Shown here: positions 26,101 to 37,838 of the stretch, in pieces
Layout of the letters: the number at the start of each line of letters is the position of its first letter
How positions within the stretch are numbered: position 1 is the first letter of the stretch
Source: Ipomoea triloba
Taxonomy: Eukaryota > Streptophyta > Magnoliopsida > Solanales > Convolvulaceae
Direction of reading: 5' to 3'
DNA length: 64,000 nucleotides
NCBI RefSeq assembly: GCF_003576645.1
Contig: NC_044916.1
Location: 30,749,446-30,813,445 of the forward strand
The notes under the pieces: generated by a model
What the model was told of the DNA's origin: nothing
Seen by the model: only the letters and a program-made list of their open reading frames with translations
Databases searched by the model: none
Position numbers and translations under genes: made by a program

Positions 26101-27770
26101 TCTTTGCATGAACCCTAACCGGAGCTTTATTTGCAATAACATTTGATGTAAAAAATTCTGGGCCAATGATCAGTCTCAGGTAACTGAATATGAAATGGAA
26201 TTTGTTTAAGCAATGGAATTTTATTTCAATTTCAGTTTCATATATATTTATTTTTGTAAATGGAAATTGAAATATCAGCATTCGGGTGTTCAAAGAACAT
26301 TTTCCTTGTAAGCTCTCAAGAATGGCTTAATTTTATTTTTATTGATTTATTCTGGATTTGAAATGTAATTGGGAGAGTAATGGAAGACCGACATTATGAT
26401 TACTTGAACTTTCTGCTTATGTTGTTTGAGCTTACTTGGATTTTGGTCCTTAAGCAGCACTTTTACTATCTCTTTCTAGAAGAATGAAATTCCTTAGTTC
26501 AGTTTCTTATATCAGTCATTAGAAATTATTCTGGCATGATGCACGTTTGCACCTTCGCCTGTGATTGACATGTATCAGTATCACTAAGCTTCTAATAGAA
26601 ACTAATGCAAAGTTGCATTCTACATTTGTCTTCCTACAAGTGCTAGACTCATATGTGCTATTGTGCATTTGTGTTTCATCCAGAAGTGTTTCATTATCGT
26701 ATTGTTCTGAATATCGAGCTTGGATTCAACCTGATACTTTGTGAGAATTAGAAACGTATAGATTTGATATGGATCTTTTATCTTTATTAATGCTGACTTC
26801 ATGACTTAGCATAATTGGTGCTTTTGGACCTAGATATATCAGTGTTAGTCTGAAATGTTGTAACTTTTTCTTAGATACATCTAATCAAACTTCTTGTTGA
26901 GAATGTTTGTTTCCTTCCTTTTGTCTATGCACTGATGATATTCTCTTTACCCCATCCTGTCGTTACCTCGAGGTTTATGCTATATTATATTTAGTTTTAT
27001 GCAGATACAATCTTCATGAACTTTATGGCTGTCCCAAATGAAAAGCATGTCTACTTTGTAATGTAAAGCTTCAGATTATTGAAATTAGTGAAGTCTTATT
27101 ATGCTAGGTTGAACTGTCGCATTCTTACTTTTGTTGTTGGTCACATCATGAGCATCTAAAAAAATCCCCAAGAATTTCAGTTCATTTCATAGGAACAGTT
27201 GAAAGTGAAATTTCAAGGGAACCATTTGGAGGATGAATCTGTATTCATAGACAAATAAAACTACAACTTTTTTAGGAGACCAGATGCAGTTTATAAGTAA
27301 CAGTCTGGATATTAACCTAATAGACTGCATATCTATCAATAAATTGAATCATTTCCTGTTAGTTACTCTTGATGGTCTTAGATGCTTCAAGGTTTATCAT
27401 TTAAAGGGAATTGATGCATAGCAGTTCTGAATTGAAAACAATGTGCATAGAATCTATATATCTAACTATCTAAGAGTCTGCTCTTTGAGCTGTAGAAATA
27501 AAGAAACAAATATCAATACATTTTCAACTCACAAAATAAACAAACTACTCAAAACATAAAATCTAAAACGTAATAATAATATTGACATTCTTCAGTTCTA
27601 ATGTAGCATGGTTTCATTGTAGTTTCTCTTTTCTTGATGCTATGAGAATGCTATTAATTCCGTACTCTAGAAGCTCTTGATTCTATACACACCTATATGT
27701 CAAAAGCTTCAAAATAAAATGGGAAACAATTAACCAACCCACATCAGGGCTCAGGAAGCAGAGTATAATT
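23151..27770. other. Intergenic DNA; possible non-coding transcription unit from about 26050
   Basis: No protein gene is supported. A stretch at 26045-26178 is less AT-rich and ends in a good splice-donor context (TCTCAG|GTAACT). The following 1.5 kb is T-rich and intron-like. This could be the start of a plus-strand non-coding transcript running toward the minus-strand CLE gene, but it is speculative. The rest is AT-rich filler. Confidence 0.3.
25690..25855. repeat. AT-rich palindromic repeat
   Basis: The words GTACATTATT and AATAATGTA recur in both orientations, spaced 30-50 bp apart, over about 165 bp. It resembles a small MITE-like hairpin. The ends are not defined. Confidence 0.4.
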
Positions 27771-27861
27771 ACCATCTTGAGACTTGGGAGGCATAAGGAT
27801 CTTTCTCTTGGTGTTGCTATCCTTTCTATTTCCTCTGCAACTATGAAGTCTCTTTTCTCTG

Positions 27862-28146
27862 TTAAGACCTGTTATGTATGGGGTCTGATCCTTTATGAAC
27901 TGTTCTTTTGCTCGATTGATATGGATCGTGTTTCTTCTGTGTAGGCATTGGCTTCATGTGCGTGTTAAGGCCTGTTGCGACTTCTTGCTCTAACACTCGT
28001 GAATTCTTCATTGTCACCCTAACATCTTCTCCACTCAACCTCAGAAAATGATCTATATCTCTTATGGCAGAAACTCCCTCTTGGTGAACTGCTAATAATA
28101 CTATAAAGATGAGAAGCATAAATGCATGACGTGTAGTAAAATTCAT
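27862..28146 (-). CDS. CLE-family signalling peptide precursor (CLE45-like)
   Basis: This is a 94-residue secreted precursor. Residues 1 to about 27 form a signal peptide (MNFTTRHAFMLLIFIVLLAV core, ending VSA). A variable basic linker follows, and a CLE box ends the protein at residues 81-92, RTVHKGSDPIHN, with only Arg-Ser after it. The GSDPIHN core with Ser at box position 7 is the form I associate with Arabidopsis CLE45; most CLE boxes have GPDPLHN or GPNPLHN. Family members are cleaved to 12-13 residue peptides that bind BAM/CLV1-type receptor kinases, and CLE45 is known for suppressing protophloem differentiation. The ATG at 28146 is chosen because it starts the signal peptide. The open frame continues upstream to 28365 without resembling anything and is taken as leader. 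No intron is needed. Confidence 0.88.
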   Translation of the reverse strand: MNFTTRHAFMLLIFIVLLAVHQEGVSAIRDIDHFLRLSGEDVRVTMKNSRVLEQEVATGLNTHMKPMPTQKKHDPYQSSKRTVHKGSDPIHNRS

Positions 28147-31050
28147 GGTTTTTGTGGATTTAAGAGGAACAGGGAGGAGGAACTTGCTTGCCTTAGAGCA
28201 AAGAAATACTAAAGCAGTTTCTGTGATTCTAAGGCAGTGTTTCTGTGATCCATAGCTGTAGATATAAGCTCTGTGACTTATAAGATTTGGTGGGGCAATA
28301 AAAAGTTTAAACCAGGGAGGGATGGAATCCCTAGGTTGGGTTTTAGATTCACCCAATGATTCCACTACTCTAAATTAAGAGTTACAGAATCCAAGTAGGA
28401 TAATAAATGCCTTTGGAACACCATCCTTGAGAAGCTAAGCATCTTTTTCACTTGCTTTCCCTGCATCTCTATCATTTGCTCTGCTTTTGTCTTCTGAGCA
28501 AATACCACTTTAATGTCTTTGACTGCCAGCTAAGCTGCCACGCTACAAATCTTATGTGACTCATGTTATGGAATGTGGCAACTTATATCATGTACCCCAG
28601 TCTATTTGCAAGGTATGCTCCTGAATAGATATCATTGTAATTGTAGTTCTTTTCCTTGGGTTGTGACTTGTGAATAATCAACAAATGCTTGAAACAAAAC
28701 TAATTTCATTGTGTTGAACATAAATTTACAATTTTGTGGAACATGATATACAGTTACAATGAACATCGTATTTAGAGGTATAAAGTATATACTAAGCATA
28801 GCAAGCCAGGTTGCTGGATGCATGGTTAGAATTTATGAAATGCAAATGTGATATTATATTTTGAAAGCCTTGATTACAGGGTTTCTTAGTTGTTAAGGAA
28901 TGAAAGGAAAGAAGAGGCCGAGGAGCTAAACTGCCAAGACTGGTACTGGGTAAGCAGTCATAAAAGCAAAATGTGATGAAAAAGGAATAGGGGAATATAA
29001 AATCCCCACCTAAAAAATCCAAACACTTGCTTTATACCTCCAAGAAATCATACTTTAGGATTGCAAGCTCTCTTCTCAATACAACAAAATAGCATTCCTG
29101 AGTTCTTGTGCTAAATGTGTTTCTTTATGCTTTTCCTTCTTTGCTCTTTAATATTGATAAATCATATGCTAGTTGGAACATACTAAAGTGCTTCTGATTC
29201 TTTATTCAAACTATGTTATGAGATTGTATGCAACCTCATCTCTCTCTATTTCTCTTTTGTTGTTTTTTTATTAAAAAAAAATTCACCATGATCCCCTTGT
29301 ATCAAGTAGCCACATAACCCACATTTGGCCCCAACTAGGCAACTATATGGAATTGAGTGTTAGACTACATTTGGAGGGAGATCGCGTAATGCCGATTGTT
29401 CTATTAACAAAGTTCAAATCTTACTTAAAAGAGAATCAAGTTACTTCACTCGAATTACAAGTTGTTGGCTATATGCCTATACAGCCCCGTCTACTAAAGA
29501 TATGCTATCCTACAGTTCATTATTTTTAAGTAATATTATCTGTATTCTAAATTTACTCAATTATTTACTTGTTGAGTTGTTGCTGACCTGACATATTTTG
29601 ATTGATTTAAAAAAAGTAATTCACTATTTTCATTATTTTTTTCTTTCTCTAATAAAATTGGAACTTGCATTGTGAATTTTACTTTTTGGACGCACTTAAT
29701 CATTTTCCCATTATTTTTAAGGTTTGTGGGTAGCCATGAACTCCTTTTTATTTTCTTGCTGTGAAAGTGACTTGTACAGTTGTACTGCATCAATCAAACA
29801 GTTCCCAAACGGCAAAAGCCAACAGGGAATTGAACCACAGAAAATGAACAAAAGCTCAATTAAGCCTTAAATCTTATTTTAATTGGTTTTATTTATGTAA
29901 AGCTTATATCTCTCCTTTGTACTAATATGTTAATTCCCAAAATTTGGAATACTCTCTCATGGATCATGGACAGAGAAGAATAAATTAATAATTAATAAAA
30001 TTAGAAAGATGTTAATTAGAGTTTGGTGGGACCTTGTAGTTTGCTTTCAGTCTTACATCCTAATTTAAGGCTGGTACATATTTATTTATGTACAATTTTA
30101 GTACTGTGCATTGCTAAAGTAGGCTGTTTCCTGTCTACTTTGGAACAAATGTTAAAGATAAAGTGAAAGATTGTCTGGCAATATCTACATGTCTTCAGTT
30201 GGAATAGTGTTTAGCAGGTGGGTGATGGGTTTTCATGTTTTATAACAATCTTGTGTGTCATTATCAATGGGCCTCTTAGTGATCTTGGTGGGGCTCCTAA
30301 TACTTCAATTTAATTAAATTGAACATTGCTTTGAATCATTGCCAAAAAAGTAGAATTCTACCATTAAATGTCTATTTAGTAACCTCACTATAATTTTGAA
30401 AAATTGCCTAGTGTGCACTGTGATCTAAGAATATTACTCTTGCATATGCCTGCTAGATCTCCTAAGGATGAACAAAAGGAAAAGAAGTAGAGAGTTGGAA
30501 ATAAGCATAGATTTTGAGATTCTCGAATAGGGCAACCTTTTGAATTGTTATTGAATTTGTGGGTAGGCAAGACAACTTGGCAAACTGGAACATCTTAGTA
30601 GCTAGACGAAAAGAAAGCAAAAGTGATTCACGTAGTAGTGGCGAGTGAAATGGGAGCAGTCTAAACTATGAAAACGGGATTGTGGAATAGCAATACAAGC
30701 ATCGTTTTGCTAAGCGAAGCAACTTGAATGTTGCATCCTGGTGAAAGTTTTATAGGCATTTTTTTTAATGTTTGTAATGTCAACAAAGAACTTTAAATTA
30801 AAACAAAGAAAAAAAAAGTTAATGTATTACTCCTCTGATTAGAGAGGAAAAAACGATGTGAGATTGTCGTGTTTATTACATTTGTTATGTACACATTTTG
30901 TATACAGGGTAGCATTGTTGGCGTGGAAGGGTCATGTGAGTTTGGGCAGTGAAATTCATACATTGATACATAGTTTATTGTTTGATATGACATTTTCTTA
31001 ACACATTAATATGTAATCATGTAATATATGTGATAAAAATGACAATATTG
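28147..31050. other. Intergenic DNA upstream of the CLE gene, no gene seen
   Basis: The base composition is somewhat less AT-rich than elsewhere, but no open frame resembles a protein family. The short minus-strand frames at 28632-29022 were examined and not supported. CLE promoter elements could not be identified. Confidence 0.4.
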
Positions 31051-31200
31051 GGGGCAAGCCTAGCCAAGTGGATTAGGCTGTTGACTTCGTAGCCTTGTGG
31101 TTATCAATCAGTTATAGATAATTTAAGTTGTTTAACCTCATTGTGATCCTTTATTGGCTTGAGTTACAAAGTCAGATTTACCTTGTGCATATCCTCGGGG
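31050..31200 (+). repeat. tRNA-derived SINE-like sequence
   Basis: It starts GGGGGCAAGCCTAGCCAAGTGG (A-box-like word TAGCCAAGTGG) and continues to GTGGTTATCAATC at a B-box-like distance. It ends near CCTCGGGGCAGTG. This is the same family as the trimer in the intron at 32290-32614, which is in the opposite orientation. A further fragment lies at about 31288-31330. Confidence 0.5.
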
Positions 31201-32083
31201 CAGTGATTGTTAGTTTTCAAATAATTTACGAGAAAGGACCACAAGAAAGCTTTAATGAAATGCTTTGATTTACGAGAATAGACCACAAGAAAGTTGTTCA
31301 TAGCTAACTAACTCAAACTAAAAAAGCTAATAGACAGTTCACACTTCACACGGGGAGTCAAGTGAAACTCAAGTAATAAAAGAGATCGATTTACAACAAA
31401 CAGGCACAAACTGATAAGTGTGAACATATTGCAAGAACATATTCAATTCTTGCATCAATTGTGGTCAAATTTTATATGGCTGGAATGATCTTAAAGTAGA
31501 CCAAGCAAGCATCTCCTTTAAACTTGGTTTTGGGGTGACATTCTCTTTGCATTGCCCCACTCTTTGTGTCTTTTCTCTTAGATGCTTTTAACATTTTAAA
31601 TTAGGTTTTCGAAGTTTGATGCTTTTAACATTAAAATTATGTTAGAATATGCATTTTCATCGATCGCCAGGAAGCAAAGAGTTTATAATCTATACCTTTC
31701 TTTAAAGAGGCATTTATATAAACCCGTGTAAATGTTTAGTATTGCATCAACAATTATCGAAGGAATAAAGGAGATATATTATGATTAGTTAATTATTATT
31801 TTATTATTTAAAGATGATTATATTCAGTGTAGTTTAGAGTGGTGTAGACTACTATAGGCTATAGCTTGTTCTTTTCTTGACATCAACACCAACTTATTAT
31901 ATAATTTGGATGTGAAGCAAACAAAAAAATTCTTTGATTTCAAAGTTTTATTAGTTAAAGCATTAAAAAATAATTAGATCATAAATTCTCCTTAGACCCT
32001 CATGTCATCTCTTTTACGGATATGTATGTACACATTGCGAAAATTCTCACAAGCTCCATCTTTCTTATACCCACTCGTTTACG
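31201..32083. other. Intergenic DNA downstream of the RING-CH gene
   Basis: No gene seen. The last part should contain the 3' UTR of the minus-strand E3 ligase gene. Confidence 0.4.
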
Positions 32084-34885
32084 TTATAGACGTTCTTGAA
32101 CTGCAGGCATTGCAGGTGCAGCTGATGCTATGGTGAACTGCATGCCGTTTCGTTGCGCTGATTGCACCACGAACGCAAACTGCGTCGCTGCCAGTGCTGC
32201 AGCCTCCTGCATAGTCGTTGCAAAAACACACGCATTACAAACTATACGTACAAGGGGTAAATCAATCTAAGTTGTTCATAGTTGACAAACTCAAATCAAG
32301 AAGGCCAATAGGCTCATGCTGAGATTAGAACTTGTAACCTTGTGGTTACCAAGTCAATTGACCAATTGGGCTTGGCTGGGATTGCCCCAGGCATGCTTAC
32401 GGACTCAAATCTAGAAGGCCAATAGGCCACTCATGCTGAGAGTTGAACTTGTAATCTTGTGGTTACCAAAATCAACTGACCAACTTGGCTGGATAGCCCC
32501 GCGCATGCTAACGGGCTTAAACCAAGAATGCTAATAAGCCGCTTCTGCTGAGAGTTGAACTTGTAACCTTGTGGTTATCAAATCAACTAACCAACATGGC
32601 TGGGAATGCCCCACGAATTTATGTGTTATGAGGAAGGGTGAAGTAGTAGATTGGCGCGAAAAGATGGCAGACTATAATGGTGGTTTGAAGAAGTTGGAAA
32701 CATAATGCTAACCTCTCTTTGTCTTCGCTGCTGCAAAATGCTGATTGCCCAGACCATGATGTAGCATGGCAAAAGAAAGCCCACCACCCTTAGCAAGAAA
32801 AGCTGCAGAATGCCAACTGGTTAGGAGTCGTGATTAATTATTGCGTAGATGAAGGGAATGCTGTCGATTTGAGTTGAACTTACAGAGAACATAGCAGATG
32901 GATCTTCCTCTTCGCCACCTTCACCGTCTGTAACGCTCATAGCATGACGCAATAGCAGAAGAGCCATTAGCTGCCATTTGTTTCAACATGTAAAGCATTA
33001 GCGGGAATATAAGTATACTAGTTGTGTAGTTTGATTTATAGAATAATAATAATAATAATAATGAGCAGTTCTCTAAGATATCAATCCACCACTCAGGTTG
33101 AAGAAAAGGAAAAATGGAGAATGAATTTGCTAGAGCTCACAATCAGTGCAACAGAGCGGCAGAATGCAGCACCACTTGCACTTGTCGCGTGATAATCATC
33201 ATATTCAGCTTCCAATATTTGGCGCTCAGCCTCCGCAAGTGCCAAAAAGCGAGGGTCATGCAAATCCAGAGGCACACCAGAAATCTGCCATCCTCCCCTG
33301 ATTCAATGGAGGAAAAAGAATGGCTTTAAAATTGCAAAGTGAGAATTTTGGCAATCTTTGTGTTGGCATTGAGGAAAGTAGTAATAACAGTTCAGGTAAG
33401 TAAAGTGACATCAAGAAGCCAACCAGACAATAATACACATTCAACTAAATTGAACTATTAAATGCCTACTTAATTAGTTTCTCCTCCGACTGGAAAATAA
33501 AAAATAAAAAAATCTTACCCAATATCAATGATAGTGTCTTCTGGTGGAGATCGAGGAGGGGCAGTATAACCGGGCTGGTAAGGCTGCATACTCAGAGAGG
33601 TATAATTAGCATCACATTATGAAGGCCTCATGGAAGGAAACAGAAGAATCAATGAAAACTAGAATGACCAAATTTTGGACCAAACATTGATTCTAAAGAA
33701 CTGTACATTATGTGCCTGATGTTAGAATTTTGTTCATCATGTTCCACCCATACCAAAATGTAAACTCGCGTTTAATACACCATTTTGAAAAAGTTTATCC
33801 TAAACATAGAAACAATTTCCAAAAGTCCTTTGATAGAGAAGCCAGTAAACCTTCCCCACCTGATTTCAAAAATTTAATCTTTTACAGGTTTATCTAATGC
33901 GAAAACTGATTTCTTAGCCTCATAAAACACAAGACCACAGCAAAAATAATCAAGATATTGGCATGTACCTGATGGCATATCTCGCAAATAGTGTCCCCTT
34001 TCTCATTGCACCAATGTTGTACACATTTTCTGTGAGCATACTGCAGTAGAAATTTTCCCAGTAAGTCATTTCATCCAGCATGAAATTGAAGGAAGAAAAA
34101 GGGGAGGGACAATAATAAGCGGTCTAATAGAAAATCATAAATGCAGCAACAAATTGGAGTAATGAGTACTAATCCACAACGAATGTATAACTAAATGGTG
34201 GATAAGCCATTGAACAATCAGAGACTTCCTGGACTGCATTTATATACAAACATGATCCATTAAAACAGAAGAATAACTTCCTATAAACAGATAACTGGTC
34301 GATGAGTCACTGTGATTTATCCCTCCCTCCCTCCACAATGCTGGGAATTTCACCTTTTGTGGGCAAGATAATTTCAAAATACAATATAGTACCCATCATT
34401 TGGCCATCTGAGGCATCCTAGACAAGACAAAATCATGATGATAACAAAATTGAAAATTTGCCACAACTGCAGCAACCTTGTTTAGTAGGAAAATCATGAA
34501 TCTCTTTGCACAACAATCGCTGCGATCTTAACAAAATCTCAAAGCCATCACACACATATAACATATTCTTGTCTAAATTGTCAGATTACAACAATTAAGC
34601 ATTAGAAAAGGTTCAGCATACCTTGAGGCTGCCACTGCAAGAACATGGAATTTCCAAATTGTTGATAGACTCCTCCTCCTGGCAGATGCGACATTCGGCA
34701 ATTCCAATCAGAGGAGCCCCCTCATCTTCCATCATCTCATCCTCTTCCTTATCGCTTGAGGAAGAAGAGGGCCCCACCATTTCTGCCCTATTTTCATAGA
34801 GATTGGCCTCCTGAACTGGCTGGATAGACCTTGCTTCATCTGGCTTTACAATCCGATCAACGTACACCAACAAATGCTCGCCCAT
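32084..34885 (-). CDS. RING-CH (RINGv) membrane E3 ubiquitin ligase, DUF3675 type
   Basis: Seven exons join in frame to 285 residues: 34885-34622, 34040-33969, 33583-33519, 33297-33141, 32970-32884, 32802-32713 and 32206-32084 (with TAA). All introns are GT-AG. The C4HC3 RINGv domain at residues 65-110 has Cys65/68, Cys81/83, His91, Cys94 and Cys107/110 and is split by intron 1. It is followed by the IGGGG..ISG..LDLHDPR segment typical of plant MARCH-like proteins with DUF3675. Two hydrophobic segments at about 180-196 and 216-238 should anchor it in a membrane. An acidic Ser-rich stretch lies at 40-56. The family transfers ubiquitin from E2 enzymes to membrane substrates; Arabidopsis PITCHOUN1-like proteins are the nearest group I recall. 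The start MGEHLLVYVDR matches the family; an in-frame ATG at 34969 would add a hydrophobic extension and is less likely. Intron 6 carries a SINE-like trimer. Confidence 0.93.
32290..32614 (-). repeat. Tandem trimer of a SINE-like unit inside intron 6
   Basis: Three direct copies of about 113 bp begin at 32290, 32404 and 32516. Read on the minus strand, each has an A-box-like word (AGCCAAGTTGG in copy 2) and a B-box-like AAGGTTACAAGTTCAACTCT. The orientation is the same as the host gene. Related single fragments lie at 31050-31200, 41160-41290 and 43595-43710. Confidence 0.65.
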
Positions 34886-35371
34886 TTCGCTAATGTATCC
34901 AATAACAACAATACCCACGTACAATGACAGGACAAATCCCTCAAAACCAGAACGAAAAAAAATACCCAAATCTTTGGTTTTCGTTCAGATTCGTAAATTC
35001 AATTAAAAAAAAGTTTTAAAAAAATTAAAAAAGATTCGATTTCCCCCAATATATATGTATATATTTAACAGCTTCCTTCCTTCCTTCAATCCAGAAAGAA
35101 AAGAGAAAGAAGAAGAGAATTAATGCGTATATATTGGGTTAGCAATATGATGTGAAAATCCACCGATCAGGCCGGTGCAGCGTGATCAGGGAAATTCAGA
35201 AACGGGAATTGGGAGTTCAATCCAAATTAAACTGGAATCTGGACAGAAAAACCGAGAAACGAAAATGTACCTGAAAAACAGGGGATTGGGAAGCTTTAAT
35301 GGAATGAAATCGCGAATTTGATGCAACGCCAAGGAAAATAAGTTAATCCCTAATGAGTAATTAACCATCAT
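34886..35371 (-). promoter_or_regulatory. 5' leader region of the RING-CH gene, possible leader intron
   Basis: On the minus strand there is a donor-like TTTCAG|GTACATT near 35272 and an acceptor-like ATACATTAG four bases before the ATG at 34885. Together they suggest a 5' UTR intron of about 380 bp. This is an inference from splice-site words alone. No TATA box is assigned. Confidence 0.35.
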
Positions 35372-35548
35372 AATTCACGGTTCCGCTCTCCATTTTTGCC
35401 ATTCCCATTCTCCGTCTTCCTCGTTAATTTTGCTTCAAGCATTCAAGCTCATTGGTCATCGCTGTGAAACGTGGATATGCGTTTACATTAACAACATTTA
35501 TTAGGCTGCAATCAAATATGTTAACAACTTCATTTTAATTAAACATAT
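35372..35548. other. Short intergenic spacer
   Basis: AT-rich spacer between the presumed promoter of the RING-CH gene and the start of the LTR. The five bases before the LTR are CATAT. Confidence 0.4.
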
Positions 35549-36004
35549 TGTTAGCACTGAAAATTTAAATGATGTTATTGTGCCGTTACAGATAATTGGT
35601 CATTAAATTAATTGCTATAATTAATTAAATTAGGTTAATATTTATTTAATTGGGTTGATTAAATAGCCCAACAAATAATTGGTTGGTCTAATTAATTAAT
35701 TTAAGGTAATTATTGTTGAACTGCTGGTCCAAGTTGAAGGAATATATTTAATTGAGTTGGACTAGATTATTAAATCAATTGGGCTGCTCATATTGATGGC
35801 TTTGACTTGGTTTGGCCTATCAAAAATATATGTGGACTGCATAATTTTGAAGAAATTGTGGATATCATAAATTAGTTCGAAAATATAAAATCATGAATCT
35901 GGACATAATGGTATCCCGATACATTCTCATATTTAATTCAAATAATTAAATTAAATTGAGAATTATCCACATGGATAGGGTTGTTAGATTTTCTCTACAC
36001 ACCC

Positions 36005-36022
36005 ACCACTATAAATAGTGGT
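36005..36022 (+). promoter_or_regulatory. LTR TATA box within a dyad
   Basis: TATAAATA at 36010-36017 sits inside the perfect inverted repeat ACCACTAT-AA-ATAGTGGT. About 460 bp into the LTR, it is the natural candidate for the element's promoter. Confidence 0.6.
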
Positions 36023-36126
36023 TTCATTTTCAAGGAAATGGAGCTCTGAATATTTGCATACCGAAGCTTTGTCGAAATCTCGCCAGAATATTGTCTGGAA
36101 CACGCTTGCAATTTATTTACACCAAG

Positions 36127-36540
36127 TAATACTTCCAGTTCGCATATTTCGAACTTGGCATACTTCCGGTTGGCATATTTCCAACTCGGCACCCTTCAAG
36201 TTGGCATACTTCCAACTCAGTACACTTCCAGTTCAACATACTTCTAACTCGGCATACTCCTAGTTGGTATACTTCCAACTCGGCATACTCCTAGTTGGTA
36301 TACTTCCAACTCCGCACCCTTCCAGTTGGCATACTTTCAACTCGGCATACTTCCAGTTGGCATACTCCAACTCCGCACCCTTCCAATTCAGCATATTATG
36401 AACTCGGTACTCTTTCAGTTGGCATAATTCCAACTCAGCACACCTCCAATTCGGCATACTCCGAATTCAGTGCACTTCCAATCGGCATACTTCCAGTTCA
36501 GCATATTCTGAACTAGGCATACTTCCGGTCAGCATACTTC
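36127..36540. repeat. Degenerate tandem array in the LTR
   Basis: About 13 copies of a 31-bp unit are built from two similar half-units, AACTCGGCATACTTCC and AGTTGGCATACTTCC. One pair (36247-36277 and 36278-36308) is identical. The array lies downstream of the TATA box and so would be transcribed. AGTTGG and CCAACT words alternate, giving many possible small hairpins. Confidence 0.8.
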
Positions 36541-36680
36541 TAGTAGAGAATAAGAGGACTTCTATACAGAGATTGTACCCCTTTTTTGTTTGATACATAT
36601 ACTTTATTGTAACCGATACACTTTGAATTTTGAATATATACAATTCAAATATTTCGTGTTTACACATATACTTCTATATA

Positions 36681-36715
<35 letters not shown>

Positions 36716-37674
36716 GATACACATATTTTATACTTTTATTTTATGTACATTTAAGAGTTTTTTGTTGGGATTAGAAGTGTATAAATAGCAGTGAGTTCTT
36801 GTTGTTGAGGAATCAGACTAGCTGTGCATAATTTGATAATTTTTCCAGTTTACAAGTTTTTATTTTTCTGTTAAAATTTTCTGGTTCATGGCCCTGCAAG
36901 GCTAATTCTCTAAACTTGGTCAAGATTACATGAACCCTGGATCAATTTGTACTGTGGGATTGAATTAATTCTTTATATTGAATTTATCTTCATTTGAGTA
37001 ATTGATATTTTTCTGTGTTTTTATTTTATATGATTGTTCCAGTTAATTGCTAGGATGTCTACTAGTTTAATTACTTGAACAGTTTATTGCTAGATTAGTT
37101 AACGATTCGTTCAATTGGTTTTCTAATCTGTGTAGCAACTGGGATTTATTAATATGGCATTAGTATTAATTTAGTCCTAGGTGGAATATTAATATGAATT
37201 AAACATAGCCGCATGTGTTTATGTTATTCAGTTTCGTTGATTTTCTCATTTTAATGCTGCTATCAAGTTAAATATAAGTGCTTGTCTTGTGTTATTTGGT
37301 AGTTAGGGGTTGTTGATACCGCTTGTGTTTGATTACCTATGACTAAGGAAAATCGTAAATTAATTCCACAGTGAATACTCAATTATTATGAATTAACCAT
37401 GAATCTATGATCAGTTACTAAAATCCAGTGGTGAATGTTTTCTTAGACTAAGTATTGAAATTCAATTGATTTAGTTAGTAAACTTTGGCTTGATTCTCAT
37501 CTTCTCTATTCTTATTTATTTATTTACTTATTTTGAATGTTAATTTCATACCAAACTCCCCTCTTTAATTTGAACTCAAAAATCAAACTAGTTACTCCTC
37601 GTGGGAACGATCCTTACTCTCGCTACTACATTTTTAAGGTTTAATTTGGGAGCCTACGACAGCTCGCCAAATTC

Positions 37675-37692
37675 TGGCGCCATTGTCGGGGA
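37675..37692 (+). other. Retrotransposon primer-binding site
   Basis: TGGCGCCATTGTCGGGGA is one base from the common plant gypsy site TGGCGCCGTTGTCGGGGA. It lies about 14 bp after the presumed LTR end and 147 bp before the gag start. I recall this site as complementary to tRNA-Asp in Athila-like elements, which was not checked. Confidence 0.7.
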
Positions 37693-37838
37693 GCTTTTCT
37701 AGTTTATTTTTGTGTTTATTCGCTTGCTTATTTATTCATTTATTCTTCTTCGTCATTTGTCAAAAAACAAAAAATAATAATAATAAATTTTTGGTGTCTT
37801 ATTACTTTTTCTAATTTCTGCAATATCTTTTATGGTTT

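Larger units (their letters stand above)
35549..37661 (+). mobile_element. LTR of a Ty3/gypsy retrotransposon (Athila/Tat-like)
   Basis: It begins TGTTAGCACTG and ends about CCTACGACA, so it has the TG...CA ends of an LTR. Length is about 2.1 kb. A TATA box lies at 36010. The 3' part carries CCTCGTGGGAACGATCC and TACTCTCGCTACTACA, words typical of the U5 end of plant Athila/Tat-like elements. A primer-binding site and gag follow in the right order. The exact 3' boundary is uncertain by about 15 bp. No second LTR occurs in the window, so the element is truncated. Confidence 0.7.

Noticed and set aside
31050..31140. Possible tRNA gene
   Set aside because: A-box and B-box-like words are present, but no cloverleaf can be drawn and the family is repeated in several places. 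It is a SINE-like repeat.
34886..34969. N-terminal extension of the RING-CH protein from the ATG at 34969
   Set aside because: The extension is hydrophobic and unlike the family, while MGEHLLVYVDR matches the expected start. An acceptor-like site lies just before that ATG.
36127..36540. Possible CRISPR-like array
   Set aside because: The repeats are contiguous and degenerate, without unique spacers, and lie inside a plant LTR.
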